Made by a program: the position numbers and the translations under genes
In this document: in pieces, positions 22,585 to 34,799 of the stretch
How positions within the stretch are numbered: position 1 is the stretch's first letter
Layout of the letters: each line of letters starts with the position of its first letter
Source: Gnetum montanum
Taxonomy: Eukaryota > Streptophyta > Gnetopsida > Gnetales > Gnetaceae
Reading direction: 5' to 3'
Length of the DNA: 64,000 nucleotides
Assembly (NCBI GenBank): GCA_015680685.1
Contig: MNCI01013809.1
Span: 347,001-411,000, forward strand
The notes under the pieces: model-generated
Seen by the model: only the letters and a program-made list of their open reading frames with translations
Database searches by the model: none
What the model was told of the DNA's origin: nothing

Positions 22585-24504
22585 GAATCTTTCCCTTCAA
22601 AATTAGTCATGTGGGAGGTGGCCATCCATGATAATATTCAATGAAGTGGCTCCTTAGTTTTTAACATTTTTGTTTTACATCATTTTTAATACTTTATTTT
22701 TCTATACTTTTCTTTATTTGACCTTTTCTTACATTCTTATTTATTATTTATTACCATTAGGACTTTTGTGCTAGCTACAGCTACTGATTGATGGTGGTTT
22801 AGAACTTATGTTGTTTTCTTGATTGCAAATGACTGGATTTCATCTTGGAATTTTGACACTAATCAATGAAACATTGATTTTTTTCATGATAATAGGTAGT
22901 GAGTTCACATCATTCATCATTCCACACAACTCTATGGTGTTTCCTCATTTTGAAAATATGAGGTCCCTTCTTAATTAAAAATTAAAATGAACTTGTGACC
23001 TTGTTACTTTCTAAACTTGGGACAAATTAAGTGGATGAACAAGGGTGTGACTTCAAGGGGATTTTTCACTTTTTTACCTACCTATTGTTTGAGATTACAT
23101 AAATACTTCCATGGATTCCTCACCATTCTTCTATTTTACTAATAAACAAGAAGCAATGTTTTTTCATGATATGGTTTCCATTGCTAAAAAAATGGGAATT
23201 CAAAGCACATTCCCTAGACACAATAACAAGCTACAAGTACTAGTTATGGGGCTAGAAAGACATGTTACCCATGCTTGAAGGCATCCCTTTAACTAAGGCT
23301 TTTTTGAATTTTTCTCTTTTCTTCTTTCCTTGGAATGGTGAGTGGTGTATGGTGATCTTCTTATACCTTGGAGGATGAATGATCTAATGTGCCAATGCAA
23401 AGTCACTGGAAGTGAATGGTCTTGATTTAGACTAAGGAAAAAAACTCTTAGGTCATATTAATCACATACTCCACAAGAGACTTCATCTAACTAGAATGCG
23501 AGACTCCATTCCATAATCTCTCTCATCCACCTATTCTTTTCATGTACCACCTCACTACCTTTTCTCATGATGGTATCAATGGGTTTATTTTGAAATAGTC
23601 TTAATTCTTTAATATTTTTTTGGTGATTTGATTCTTAACAATCCACAACCATTAACCATCCTTAGGGTCCATGAACTCCTTGGTTTGAGGACATGCAAGG
23701 GCATTAAGGGCATGAGCCTACTATTGGGAGGATCCACTTGCATACTCCTTGGTTGGGATGGTTAAGTTTCTTATTCCTTAGCCATTTTTCTTTCAAAACC
23801 TATGTTTTCCACCATGATGAATTTATTTTTTCATTACTTAGTAATAAATATCCTACTAAATCTTCTTTTGAAATGTATTTCTAGCCCTCTTCAAGAACTC
23901 ATCATTATTCTAGGCTTTTCTGGCTTCCTCTAGACACCAATTTCATGAAAAATTCCCTTTTCCATACTTAGTTTTACTTGTGAAAAAATTTTATTCTTTG
24001 GTTGTGTCAATGCATCCCCATCGACGGAGTTGAATGCATCAATGCATCCCCATCGATAGAGCCAAGTGCATCAATGCATTCCCATCGATGCATCTTTATT
24101 GAGGCAGCATAAAAACTCTATATATATGCATCAACACTTAGCAACATTTTTACATTTTCTTCCCCATGAAAAGGGATCTTTTTCCATTTTTAGAGCCTAG
24201 AGCCTTTCCAAGCCCATAACTTGCTAACTACTTGTCTACTTCCAGTCATTCTTTAATGTTGTAGCTACCTGAGGTGAGCTTTACATCATGGCTACCACAA
24301 ATCTATGGTTTTTGATAGAAATTTTTTTAGAATTTTTCTAACTCCCACATGGTTTAACTAATAAAATAATATTAAATATCACTAATTTTCTAAGTTAAAT
24401 CTCACCAACAAAAATAGGTAGCCATTAAAATAAACTAATATTCAAAAAATCAATCTACCATGATCATAGCAAGCCTAAGTGTAACTAGCCAAATAAGACA
24501 AGGT
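22585..24504 (+). other. D noncoding region after coding part
   Basis: Block order matches E1: AGTCATG(T/G)GGGAG, T-rich tract, GTGTGACTTCAAGGGGA (about 23044), TTCAAAGCACATTCCC (about 23201), then the RNA-fold block at 23693. Direct repeats of GCATCAATGCATCCCCATCG occur at 24007-24090; they resemble the D U3 and may be a displaced LTR piece. Confidence 0.6.
23693..23743 (+). other. Candidate structured RNA element, D copy
   Basis: ATGCAAG (23693-23699) pairs perfectly with CTTGCAT (23737-23743). The inner hairpin GGC-ATGA-GCC is kept. The GAGGA hairpin is altered (TGGG-AGGA-TCCA) but can still pair with a wobble. Confidence 0.5.
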
Positions 24505-24563
24505 ATCAAAGTGTTATAAGTTACACATAAAATTCTAATCCTTAGCTATGTTTGTGATCATAC
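24505..24563 (+). promoter_or_regulatory. Predicted 59-nt intron before D aORF, acceptor mutated
   Basis: Donor CAAG|GTATC. The acceptor position reads TGATCATAC where B and F have TGATTATAG, so the AG is lost in this copy. Confidence 0.4.
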
Positions 24564-25775
24564 ATGGTGCCAAAAAGAATACTAGTAGTAGGATCATCCC
24601 AACCATGGGACAAGAGGCCAAGAGGAAAAATGAACTAGTAGCCACAATAGCCCCAAGAAGAAGAAGTAGAAACACATTTCACGAGACCTCTTCAAGAGGA
24701 CCCTAAAGTGGAATCTATCCATTAGATTTCCACAATGGAGATAGGCTAGTCTAGATGAGATGAGGTGCTAGGGCCTAGATAGAATTTGGAGGTCACCTTG
24801 ACCAAGGCTTGCTTAAGATAAATTTGTGATAAGGAGGTCCAACATGTAGTTCTCTACAAACTTAAGTTTGATCCCTTCTTGGACCTAGCACCAAAAGAGA
24901 TATAAACAAATTGTAAGGATCTTCCATGTGGCCTATCCTCACTTCCAATATGGAATGGTATATGGAAGAGACTTACCTCTTCTAGAATAACTAGCAATGG
25001 AATGCCACAATGAAGATTAAGGACATCAGTGTGTCATATTCAATCAAGATCATTGCAAATGCCCTTGGGTTACTAGATAGTGGGGCAACTTTGGCAAAGA
25101 TCTCTATTCAAGAAAATCCTAAAGTCAAAAAGAAATGGATCCAATGTTGCTATATAGTGGACTATAAGAAGTATGATGCACTCACCAAGGTAGAGAGGGC
25201 CTACTTCAAGATGGTAGCCTACCACCTAAATCTAATGGTGAGGCCAAGCAAGATCATAGTCTTCTCTAATTGTACATGTGCCACTCTAAGAAAAAAATTC
25301 TCAGTCAACCTCCCATAGCTTATCTTCCTAAAGATGAAGAACAGATTCAAAGAAAATGAGTATGAAAGGAAGACACTTCCCTTTCCTTGCTTTCTTAGAA
25401 AAATTTGCAAAAGGGGAAGGATATCCTACTATGTGAATGACATGCTTTATCATGCTCTTGAGACCTTTTGGTAGAAGATGATGAAAGATAAAGCACCTAT
25501 CAAGCTTCTTGAAGAGAAGTGGCCACCAACACCACCACCTACTCAAGAAAAAATGTTGAAGGCTTGTGTCATAATTGAGCACATGAAGAAGCTACATGTG
25601 CAACTCCTATAGTAATAGCAATATTAGGAAGGACCAAGTGATGAAGAGCCCTTAATCTATTCGCTAGCTTTGAGTCATTTAAATGAAGTAACTTGAATAA
25701 TAAGCTAGTTGGAAGAGACTGCATCACTATTTTTAGCACAAAGAATGCAAGCACCCACAATATTGAATTTGAGCA
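24564..25775 (+). pseudogene. Extra ORF (aORF) of D, cut by Tat insertion
   Basis: Starts MVPKR and has stops, but the block at 25010-25318 is open: KIKDISVSYSIKIIANAL, LLDSGATLAK, then KKYDALTKVERAYFKMVAYH. This matches F (8990-9440) in sequence and order and shares the pattern I-S..I..L.LL.(S/T)G with C (45140-45240). The fragment ends at about 25775, where Tat-like RT begins; the matching tail of F lies at about 9700-10500. Function unknown. The resemblance to the Athila/Tat extra-ORF domain is an inference. Confidence 0.6.
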
Positions 25776-25859
25776 CCTAAGAAGTGATGGTGTACAACCC
25801 TAGATAATAGAAATTCCTAGAGATCTCTAGGAATGCCACCACTTTCTCAGTGCACCTAG

Positions 25860-26995
25860 AGGAGGGCACATGCAGTTTGAATGGTATATGAATTTGTGTA
25901 GACTTCCGGGATTTAAATAGGATGAAAATTAAGGACAATTCCCATAGACCAGTATTGATCAACTTATCGATACTATGGCTAGTCATGCCTTACTGTCCTT
26001 CATGGATGGATTCTTAGGCTATTACCATATCCATATAAACATAGAGCATCAATTGGCAACTAACTTTATGATCCCTTGGGGAAATTTTTGTTACACAATG
26101 ATGCCTTTTGAGTTGAAAAAAGCTGGAGCAATGTATCAATGAGCAATGACATACGTCTTTAGCAATTACCTCTTGGAAAGATTAAACAACTACGTCAAAA
26201 ACATAGTAGTTAAGTCTAAGGAAACTACTGATCATCCCAATGATCTAAACGTAGTCCTTCAATGTTGTCATAGGCATGACCTGTGCCTCAACCCCAAAAA
26301 ATATGTTTCAGAGTTAAAACTGGGCACATGCTAGGCTTTGTAGTGTCGAAAATAGGGATACAAGTGGACCCTCATAAGGTTAAGGCCATTGTCAACCTAG
26401 AACTGCCTACAAATCTTAAAGAGTTTCATGGGTTGCAAGGTAAAGTGCAGTTTATAAGAAGGTTTACTGCAAGGTTGATAAATAAACTACACCCGATGCA
26501 ACACCTACTTAAGAAGGGGGTCAACTTCGAGTGGAAAAATCAATGTCAAAAAGCCTTTGATAACCTAAAGAAAGAGCTTTTACACCTTCCCACTATTTAC
26601 CCTCCACAAAGGGATAGGCTTTTCTACATCTATTATGCTACCTCGGACACATCTATTGCTACATTGCTATGTCAAAAGAGAGATGACGAGTTTGAAATCC
26701 TAGTCTATTACTTAAGTCATGCATTAATAGCTCACAAAGCTAAGTACAATGAGGTAGAAAAAGTTATCTTGCCCTAGTGTTCGCACTTAAAAAATGGATA
26801 CATTACTTGTTTTGTAGTAAATTCAACATTATATGCAAAATTAACATACTTTGGGCTATTACAACCAACTTATATGAGAGCATTAGAATAGCCCGATGGA
26901 AAGCCATACTTGTAGAGTTCAATCTACATTATGTGGCACAATAATCCACAAAGGGTCAAGCAATAGCTACATAGCTTACGACTTCACCCATTGAT
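25860..26995 (+). pseudogene. pol: Tat-like reverse transcriptase and RNase H fragment
   Basis: From about 25890, ICVDFRDLNRM starts the RT domain. SFMDGFLGYYHIHI (about 25998-26040) and WGNFCYTMMPFELKKAGAMY follow, then the block at 26146-26777, including GFVVSKIGIQVDPHKVKAI and the RNase H signature YYLSHALIAHKAKYNEVEKV. These are Tat-lineage features and differ from the Athila-like RT of D. The catalytic box that should read YVDD is YVKN (26191-26202), so both Asp are gone. There are at least two frameshifts and several stops. The gag and protease of this Tat element are absent. Confidence 0.75.
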
Positions 26996-27049
26996 GACCA
27001 AGCAATAACAGAACCCGAGTTCCCAGATGACCAAGCAATAATAGTCCAT

Positions 27050-28196
27050 GAGGGATTATGTAGAGGGCACATAGCTCCTAAAGCTATGGTAGCAAAAATC
27101 AAAAGCCTAGGATACTATTGGCCTTGCATAGAACATGATTGTGTTGCCAAGGTTAGGACATTCGATGTGTGTCAACGCCATGGGAACCTTATACACATAT
27201 CGCCTATCGAATTGCATACAACACAAATTACATGGCCTTTTCAATGTTGGGGACTAGATATCATAGGAGCCATTACACCTAAGTCTTTTGCAGGACATAG
27301 TTTCATTATTACCGCAACTGAATACTTCACAAAATGTGTAGAAGCTATTCCCCTTAGAAATACTATGTCTCAACAAGTTTTCCATTTCATTCCGGATAAC
27401 ATAGTGACATGATTTAACCTTCTCATGACTATTATCACTGACAATGGGCCATAATTCAGTTGCAAAAAAACAAAAACCTTTTGTGAAAACCTTAGCATCA
27501 AGCATTCTTTTTCATTGTTGTACTACCCACAGGAAAAAAATCAAGTGGAGGAAACCAACAAGGTCATTATCAACCTTCTAAAAAAGATTCTTAGTAGTAG
27601 CAAGAGGCGATGGCATGATCAAATCCTCTACATATTGAGGGCTTACCATACAACATGCAAAACAACTACAGGTAAGACTCCATACAGTCTCATTTATGGA
27701 TCTAAATTAGTGCTACCTCTTGAATTGCAAGTTCCATCACTTTGGATGATCCTCTCAAATGTTGTGGATGAGGTTCAAAATAATGAGTCAAAATCATTGA
27801 TATTGACTTTGTAGAGGAAGAGAAAGCACAAACACTTGGCTACATTGAGTGGTATCAAGAAAAACAACACTTGGACGAGGCTCAAAAAAATGAGTCAAAG
27901 ATCATTGATCTTGACTCCATAGAGGAAGAGCGTGCACAAACACTTGGCTGCATTGAGTGGTACCAAGGCAAACAACAACAAAAGCATCACTGCAACTTAC
28001 ATCAATGACCAATTAAAAAGGGGGACTTCGTCCTCAAGGCCATTCGTGAGCCCATGAACAAGTTCTCAGCCAACTAGGAAGGCCCTTTCATAGTCACGAA
28101 AGCCTATGAAAGTGGGGCATCCAAGTTGGCTAATGTAGATGGTAACGAGTTCACGAATCCCATCAACCACTTGTACCTAAAGTTGTACTACATTTA
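27050..28196 (+). pseudogene. pol: Tat-like integrase with GPY/F-type end
   Basis: The zinc domain reads RGHIAPKAMVAKIK then VCQRHGN. The core has CWGLDIIGAITP, TEYFTKCVEAIPL, ITDNGP and QEKNQVEETNK, so D, D and E are all present although stops and a frame change interrupt the frame near 27410-27500. The C-terminal part reads GPFIVTKAYESGASKLANVD and NPINHLYLKLYY, a typical Tat ending near 28196. Integrase would insert the element DNA. A 107-nt tandem duplication lies between core and end. Better preserved than the D integrase, so the insertion may be younger. Confidence 0.78.
27767..27980 (+). repeat. Tandem duplication (2 x 107 nt) in Tat integrase linker
   Basis: Units 27767-27873 and 27874-27980 both encode an ESK...EEE(K/R)AQTLG(Y/C)IEWYQ block. 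A 1-nt deletion in unit 1 (TCAAAATCATT against TCAAAGATCATT) suggests an original 108-nt, 36-codon unit. Confidence 0.85.
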
Positions 28197-28239
28197 ACAT
28201 GAAGGAGCATGCCAAAACAAAATCAAGATAATAAGCACA

Positions 28240-28519
28240 TCTGCTATGATGTAAAACTAGCACAGATAGTTCACTATGACTATAAAACAGCATAGCTCAT
28301 GCACTATGATGTTAAACTAGCACAGCACATCTTTAGGCCATGACATAAAATTGGCACCCATAGCATGGTCCGTTATGAATTTAAAATAGCCATTCACTAT
28401 CTGCTATGACGTTAAACTAGCACAACAATCTGCTAGGATCTTAAACTAGCACATTAGTCTACTAAGATCTTAAACTAGTACATCTAACAGTCTACCAAGA
28501 CCTTAAACTAGGTTCATAG
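28240..28519. repeat. Degenerate minisatellite, about nine 29-37 bp units
   Basis: Units follow the theme TCTGCTATGA(T)-TTAAACTAGCACA. They start directly after the Tat pol stop. Confidence 0.75.
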
Positions 28520-29559
28520 TGCAACACCTCCAAACTCACATGTGTGACCTTGTGAACAAGCGAGTGTGCACATCTTTGAACTTCTCAAACAACTTGGGCT
28601 GGGACATTGTAGTTATAGAATGAAGTTCACGTCATTAAAGAAAACCTCTATGGAACACATGTAGCATCATCGCCCCTGGCATCTTTTTGATCTTCCAGAG
28701 ATGTCATTTAACATCTTGTTGACCTTTCAGAGCTACCAATACCACAGCCAATCATCCTAGTTATAGCTCTTACCATTAGCACCTGCTGCTGGAGTCCTAG
28801 CACTATTGTGGCCCAGCCACAAGGTTGTCATCCTCCAACCCTTTTCACTGTCAAAGTTCAAAAAGGTATTCGGTTGTTAGGCTTCTCACCTTGTAGCTAG
28901 ATCACATGATGTTTTCCTTGGGTGGTGAATCCTAAGAACCTACATCATCATCACTCCTAGCCTCTTCAGTGCCCATTTCTGGCAAGGCCGGTGAAATTTT
29001 TCGACCTACCACTGCCAAAACCTGCATTAGCTTTCCTACTTTGGACATTGCACACGTCAAACAACACTTTCCACTCTGGCAATGTCCCGAGTAAGTAGGA
29101 TTTTGCCCTCACTTCACTTGATGGTTGTTTTTTCTAGTTCTGTCTCCGTGGTGTTTGCAGGATAAAAGCCAAGATGGCATCATTTAGAGATGTGTTTCAC
29201 CACAAGAGCAAGACACTACATTATTCCAAAGTGGCTACTTTGATTAGCCTATCTACTCGAGAATGTGTATCCTACTCTCCCTTTAGTCAACTTAGCCTCC
29301 ATTCCCTATACACACAATTTTCCATGCCCTCTTCACAAGCTTCCTTGATGCACATAAAGCCCCTTCACATGCCCAACTACCAAGTCCATGATGGACGTAA
29401 CGTAACTCATCCCATGGGAAGCACTTGTAGGTAGATCAAAGCCCCACATGGATGTAACACAACTCATCTTTGGGAGGAAACACCTATCCTACAGCGATGA
29501 AAAAGTTGTCTTCAAGTGAACATGGGTGTGCAGGAAAAAGCACAAAACCACAAAAGAAA
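28520..29559. other. Noncoding region after Tat pol
   Basis: The open frame at 29174-29434 (MASFRDVFHHKSKTLHYSKV) follows a splice-acceptor-like TTTGCAG at 29155-29161 by 12 bp. It could be an extra-ORF relic but I do not recognise it. Confidence 0.4.
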
Positions 29560-29658
29560 AAAAAAGAGACAAGTTCCTAAAGCAAATGGCACAAAAGAAA
29601 AAGAAAGAGATAAGTGCCTAAAAAAAAGAGACAAGTTCCTAAAGCAAATGGCACAAAA

Positions 29659-29698
<40 letters not shown>

Positions 29699-29725
29699 GT
29701 GCCTAAAGCAAATGGCACAAAAGCT
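29560..29725. repeat. Short tandem repeat block with AG microsatellite
   Basis: AGTTCCTAAAGCAAATGGCA recurs at about 29571 and 29634, with shorter AAGTGCCTAAA versions at about 29611 and 29697. The AG run spans 29663-29695. Confidence 0.85.
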
Positions 29726-30154
29726 GCTTTGCAATTACTTCGGCTATAAATCGACCATCTCTAAGCACTCTAGTGAGAGGTTGAGGGCCAAAGGCAAAGG
29801 AACCATGCATGCTGATTTCCTCATAAGCATTCCGACAAGGGATCATACTATGGCAATGGTTTTCATAAGTTTCGCATTTTACATTCATTTCTTCCTTGAC
29901 CCTACTTTCTAAGATCCATCCCTTACCCCCTACCCTACATCGCCCTCCAAGTACTCTCAAACATAGTGAAGCATCATCCAAGTGGACACTAAAAAGTAGT
30001 GTTGACATCTTGTTCTTCATGGTGTTTCATATTCTTTTTTGACATATCTTGGGAAAATCCTCCAGATATTAACAAATAGGGGACATTGAAACACCATCAA
30101 TTTTAGGACTCTCATGACTCAACATAGTCCTAAAATTTGGGCAGAGATCTCTAC

Positions 30155-31071
30155 AAGCGTAGTGTCATGCTAGACTGTGTAGAAAACATGGCACCCTAAA
30201 AGTCCTAATGCCTGCAAAGTCACTTCTAAGTCTTCCTACCACCCTCTACAGCATATTCAATGCAACACCCAGCCATGAGGCCAATTTTCATGAAAGAGCT
30301 AGTAGAGGTAGACCATATAGTCCAGAAAATTTTTTATCTCCTGAGACAACAAGACCCAGCTAATGGTCTACCTAGGGACCATGCTAGGAGTTTCTAGAAG
30401 TGTTTAGGATGGACTAAATAGTTTGATAAGTTTTCTAGCTAGAGGACCTACTACGTTGCACAGTGTAGCATGCCTTATGGAGACTAATTAGGCACCAAAA
30501 ACGTAGTTTGACAGTGATTTAGCCCCCTAGGATACTTGCCCCACTTCATCCTTAAAGCATGATCAACATGATGTAGGAGAATGTGGCACATTTTGTTAAA
30601 AATCATCTTCATTTGAGTGCTACACTATGCTACACTACACAGCATAGCACAGCGTAGCAAGTTGCGCACATAGCATCACCTCCGCTCAGACTACTTTGAC
30701 AAAGTAAACATAACTACCCATATTTCAACCATCAAAAGTGCTTGCTCTACTACCATGCTAGGACATGACTAACATCCCATGACAAAACTTTTGTAATTTA
30801 AGTCAAAATTCAAGTTAAACTCGGTGCTACGCTCTGCTACATTGTGCTATGCTGTGTAGCGTAGCACAGCGTAGTAGGGACAAAATGCACGAAGGTCCCT
30901 TGCCAAGTGGATCTAGCAAAGAACTATACTTGGCCATGCTTCGATGTTCAAGACCACCTATCCCACTTCACCATTGGATTCCAAGCAAAGTTTCTTGACA
31001 AAGCATTGCAAATCAAGCAAGGGTGCATGTCACACTGGCTGCTACGCTCCATAGCATAGCACAACATAGCA
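30155..31071. repeat. Spaced hairpin modules of the GCTACGCT/AGCGTAGC type
   Basis: Imperfect inverted repeats recur at 30619-30658, 30826-30874 and 31040-31071, about 210 bp apart, with weaker versions near 30155 and 30450. They lie between Tat pol and the D 3' end. Confidence 0.65.
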
Positions 31072-31383
31072 AGAACATGAAGCATGATAGTGTCCCAAGG
31101 ATGAACTTCGCAGATCCCATGACCTTTCAACATGGAAATTAGGGTTGCTAATCACTAGAATTACTTACCTAGCTAGGCCATTTGACCTTCTCTTCATCTT
31201 TGACCATTAGAGGATTTCCAGCTATCCATTTTGAAAGGGTGTTCAATTTTATTCTCATGAACATACATTTTTGTAATTATTGTAATTCTATACAATTAGG
31301 GAGTTATAGTTATGATTTCATATCTTCCCAATTTTGTAAGAAGCTCAATCCTACTTTATTCACTTGAGGATGATTTTTCAATT

Positions 31384-31396
31384 AGTCATGGGGGTA
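31384..31396 (+). promoter_or_regulatory. Polypurine tract of D
   Basis: AGTCATGGGGGTA directly before the LTR start TGATAAAT. Confidence 0.75.
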
Positions 31397-32257
31397 TGAT
31401 AAATCATAAGTTGTTTTGCCTCAATGAGCATGCATCAATGCATTCTCATCGATGCATCCCCATCGACGCATGGGTTGATGTGTTGATGCATATGTGTTGA
31501 TGAAATATCTATCTCTGCCTATATGAATGCATGTACCCACCACATTTATCACATGATTGAGTCAATAGAGTAGCTATGTTCTTGTGGTTTGTTCTTGTAA
31601 AAGTTAGAATATTTTCTATGTGCCTATAGTAGGACTTCATGGATTATACGAATCCTTATTCAAGCATCAATGTACCTAGACACCTTGATGTGACAACAAT
31701 AAAGATGATATTCTTGAAACTCCTTACAAGACTCAAAATATATTAATGTTTATTTTCATGTACTTTACATTCATGTTCTTAGATAATCAATACGCTTAAT
31801 TAATACATGTAATTACAATCACCTTGAACACACCGTTGATGGTTGGTAATCCTAGTAGTGTTATCACTTAGTTCACCTAGTAGCCTAACACTTGGTAACC
31901 CAGTAGCATCTTAACAAGTGTTAGATGTGCATAGAACGTGGGCTCGGATACTTATGTTAGGAAGTAGATTAAGACATTAGATAGTTTGTTAGGTTAATTC
32001 ATAATTATTTACTTCATTTCACACTTAGACTTAATCAGATATAATATAAAATTAATAAAAATCATGTGCCTTTGCCTATACTTAACCATACACTTACACT
32101 TACATAGGTGAAGCCAAGAAGACAATGATCACATTCTTAAGTCACTACCTTGGTTATTATACATTTAGAGAGCTAAAGTCCATAGAATTTGATCATATCA
32201 CTAGTACAACACTTGTAATTCATATGGTTGGACATAGGGACTACTTGCTGCTCATCA
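31397..32257 (+). repeat. 3' LTR of D (861 bp)
   Basis: Begins TGATAAATCATAAG and ends CTTGCTGCTCATCA. U3 holds inverted and direct GCATCGATGC-like repeats (31426-31500). AATAAA lies near 31698. The U5 side carries the ACTTGGTAACCCAGTAGC block seen in the other LTRs. Confidence 0.85.
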
Positions 32258-34799
32258 AGGGACAAAGCTCATTTCTTTGCTCTTTCTTAATCTTGCCCTT
32301 CATGGTAGATCTTATGAAAATAATCAAGTTTTTCGTAAATGAACATAACATATATATATACATATACATACATACAACCATACATTTTACCTTTTTAAGA
32401 AGCATCCTTATCTAGCATGTGACTATGAGTTATAATGGCTATCTAAATTTGATCAACTATTAATATATCAATCACTATACATTATTTTATTTAAAAGTAT
32501 GGATTTTTACTAAAAGAAACTCATTCATTTATTATACATTTATCCATTACAATGCACCAATATGATTTTTTTAGTTCCAAAAAATAGATGCAAGAAAAGA
32601 ATCCTTAGTATATAAAAGAACTATAATAAAATAGGTAAATAAATAGATAGATCCTACTTTGCTATGCAAGGGATGCAACGTGCTTGATTGAAGTTGACTA
32701 CCATTAGAATTACTATTATGCTTCAACTATGTTCCTATAAAGAGAAGCTAGCTAGCTAAGCTACTATATCATGTTAGGTGAAAGAAGATATCATATAGAT
32801 AGAGCATACAAGCATGCATGCATATTATAAATGATAATAGTTGTATTGCTATTGAAAGTTGCAATGCTTCTTACTAGAAATAAATTACTAGGAATTTACT
32901 ATAAATTACTTGAATGTGTTATTTTGATGTATTGGCTATCTTAGGAGGGATTTTGGATATGGATAAACCTCTCTACTACCTTGATAGAGATAGATATGGT
33001 TGGGATAAATTATTTTAAATAATCCTTGGGATAGATTTTTTCAAATAAGCCATCTATAGCCCTGGGTGAAATAAGTAGCACTTGGAATCGATTAGCTATG
33101 AGTGAACTTCCACCTAGTTGAGATAGGTTTATTAGCTAAATTAGTTCATCCATATCCACCTATAGAGGTTGATTCAATAACATGCATGCTCGAGTCTACC
33201 TTATAAGCACTTTAATTTAAAAGAAAACTATGAGATTGAAATTCTTGTTAATATAAGTATGATATGCCCCCTTTTTTAATTTATTAAAATTATCTATGAA
33301 TGGTATTTTTATTCAAATTATGAAATAGAATAACATATCTATCGCATACATATCTATCTCACCTCAAGGACATTATAAATAAGAAATTCAATAGGAAAAC
33401 TTAAGAAATCATGTGTAATCTATCAAATTGTCTCAAAACAAAATTGACTTTTTTTTTTCTTTCGCTTAGCTATGAGGACATATATGACCTTTTATCAATT
33501 TATAAAGGATGAAAGATGCTTAATGTAGCCATTCTAGCATTGTGCAAATGCTATGTGATTCTAATAACTAAGGCACTAGGGAACTCGACTAGTAAAGTGC
33601 TACCAACATAGTATACTAAGAAAGTTGCTTGCTAGAGCCACTGGAGCTTGTTAGTAATTCTTTTATGAAGTAGCAAAGCTCTTCTAAAGATCCTCTATAT
33701 AGTTTCATTGTTTGCCTATTGAATGAACAAAAAATTAAGCATATCATAGCCATTATATTGATTTATTATTAAAAACCAAGAGAAATTAATTTTGAAACTG
33801 CACCATAAATTTAAATTGAATTGTGGATTTACTATAAAAATCTTAAAAATGGAATAAGAAAGTGAGCAAGTAGTTAAGAAAGCTGCTACATAATGTAACT
33901 TTCTGACTAAGATAACAAGATAAACCATAAAGAATAAGAAAGGCCATGAGAAAAATCCTATGAGACTCAGTAGTTAGACAAAGTTTATTTTACATAGCCT
34001 ACATAAGCTAAATTCCTTCATGAATTTAAAGGAACAACATTTAAAGAAGAAAGTTTTTCTTACATGAGCCATAACTGATTATAGCTTATAGAGATTTGAT
34101 TTGAATGAATTTCCCCCCCCCCCCCCTCTAACTCAATTCCTATGAAGATAGCATTTATGTGCTAATTTTTTTTATTCATCTATTTTGAAGATTAAAACTA
34201 AAGGCAGGTTTTAGTAAATATTTCCAAATTTGTAAAGTTGTTTAATTATATGGATGTAACCTAAAATAGCCCCGTGCAATTATATTTGGAGGTGTTGGCC
34301 AATCGCATGATCTAATTCCCCACTCCTAATGAGATGCATTGAAAAGCTCATATTGTCATATCATATATCAAGCTTATACCTAAGTGAGAGGATAGGGAAA
34401 TAATCTTTTCTACTTTTGGATATATGAATAGGGTGGGACTTTAGTTAAAGAATGACCCAAGAGTTATCTTATCTAAACTAAAAAGAACAAGGAAAATGCT
34501 CTCCTCCTCAAGTTTCTTCATTTATAATCTTATTTTCCAAGGATGCTTCTACTATAAGAACTTAAAATACCATGTTGGATATCCATCACTAATTTGGTTG
34601 TTTGACCTAATGGACCATTGGAATAAAAAGGTGGTACCAACCAAGCTAACTATTAAAGAGAAATATAATTTTTGATTTACTTACTTCTAGATGGAATTCC
34701 TAGATACTTCTTCCTACCTAAAATTTATCACTAATACTTCTATTATACAAATTACTATAAGGCAAAGGTAAGAGGAATTAAATTTGTTAAAATTCATAA
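32258..34799. other. Unassigned AT-rich region
   Basis: Contains a TA/TACA microsatellite at about 32350-32385 and a run of 14 C at 34113-34126. No LTR or protein similarity recognised; the 5' LTR and gag of the Copia element should lie here but are not visible. Confidence 0.5.

Larger units (their letters stand above)
14222..32257 (+). mobile_element. Composite D: decayed Athila-like element with nested insertions
   Basis: The LTR fragment at 14222 and the LTR at 31397-32257 are the same family (shared CATCAATGTACCTAGACA and TGATGTGAC blocks). Between them, in order, lie gag, protease, RT, RNase H, integrase, the conserved noncoding region and the aORF. It is interrupted by AT-rich DNA at about 19800-22580 and by Tat-like sequence at about 25780-31180. 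The flanks GGGGA (14217-14221) and AGGGA (32258-32262) could be a target duplication with one change. CG dinucleotides are scarce, as expected for an old methylated copy. That this is one element is an inference from order and LTR similarity. Confidence 0.65.

Noticed and set aside
29516-29718. Frames over the AG microsatellite
   Set aside because: Low-complexity artefact of AG and AAAG repeats.
34113-34126. Run of C as a functional tract
   Set aside because: Simple homopolymer without an LTR next to it; may also be a sequencing effect.
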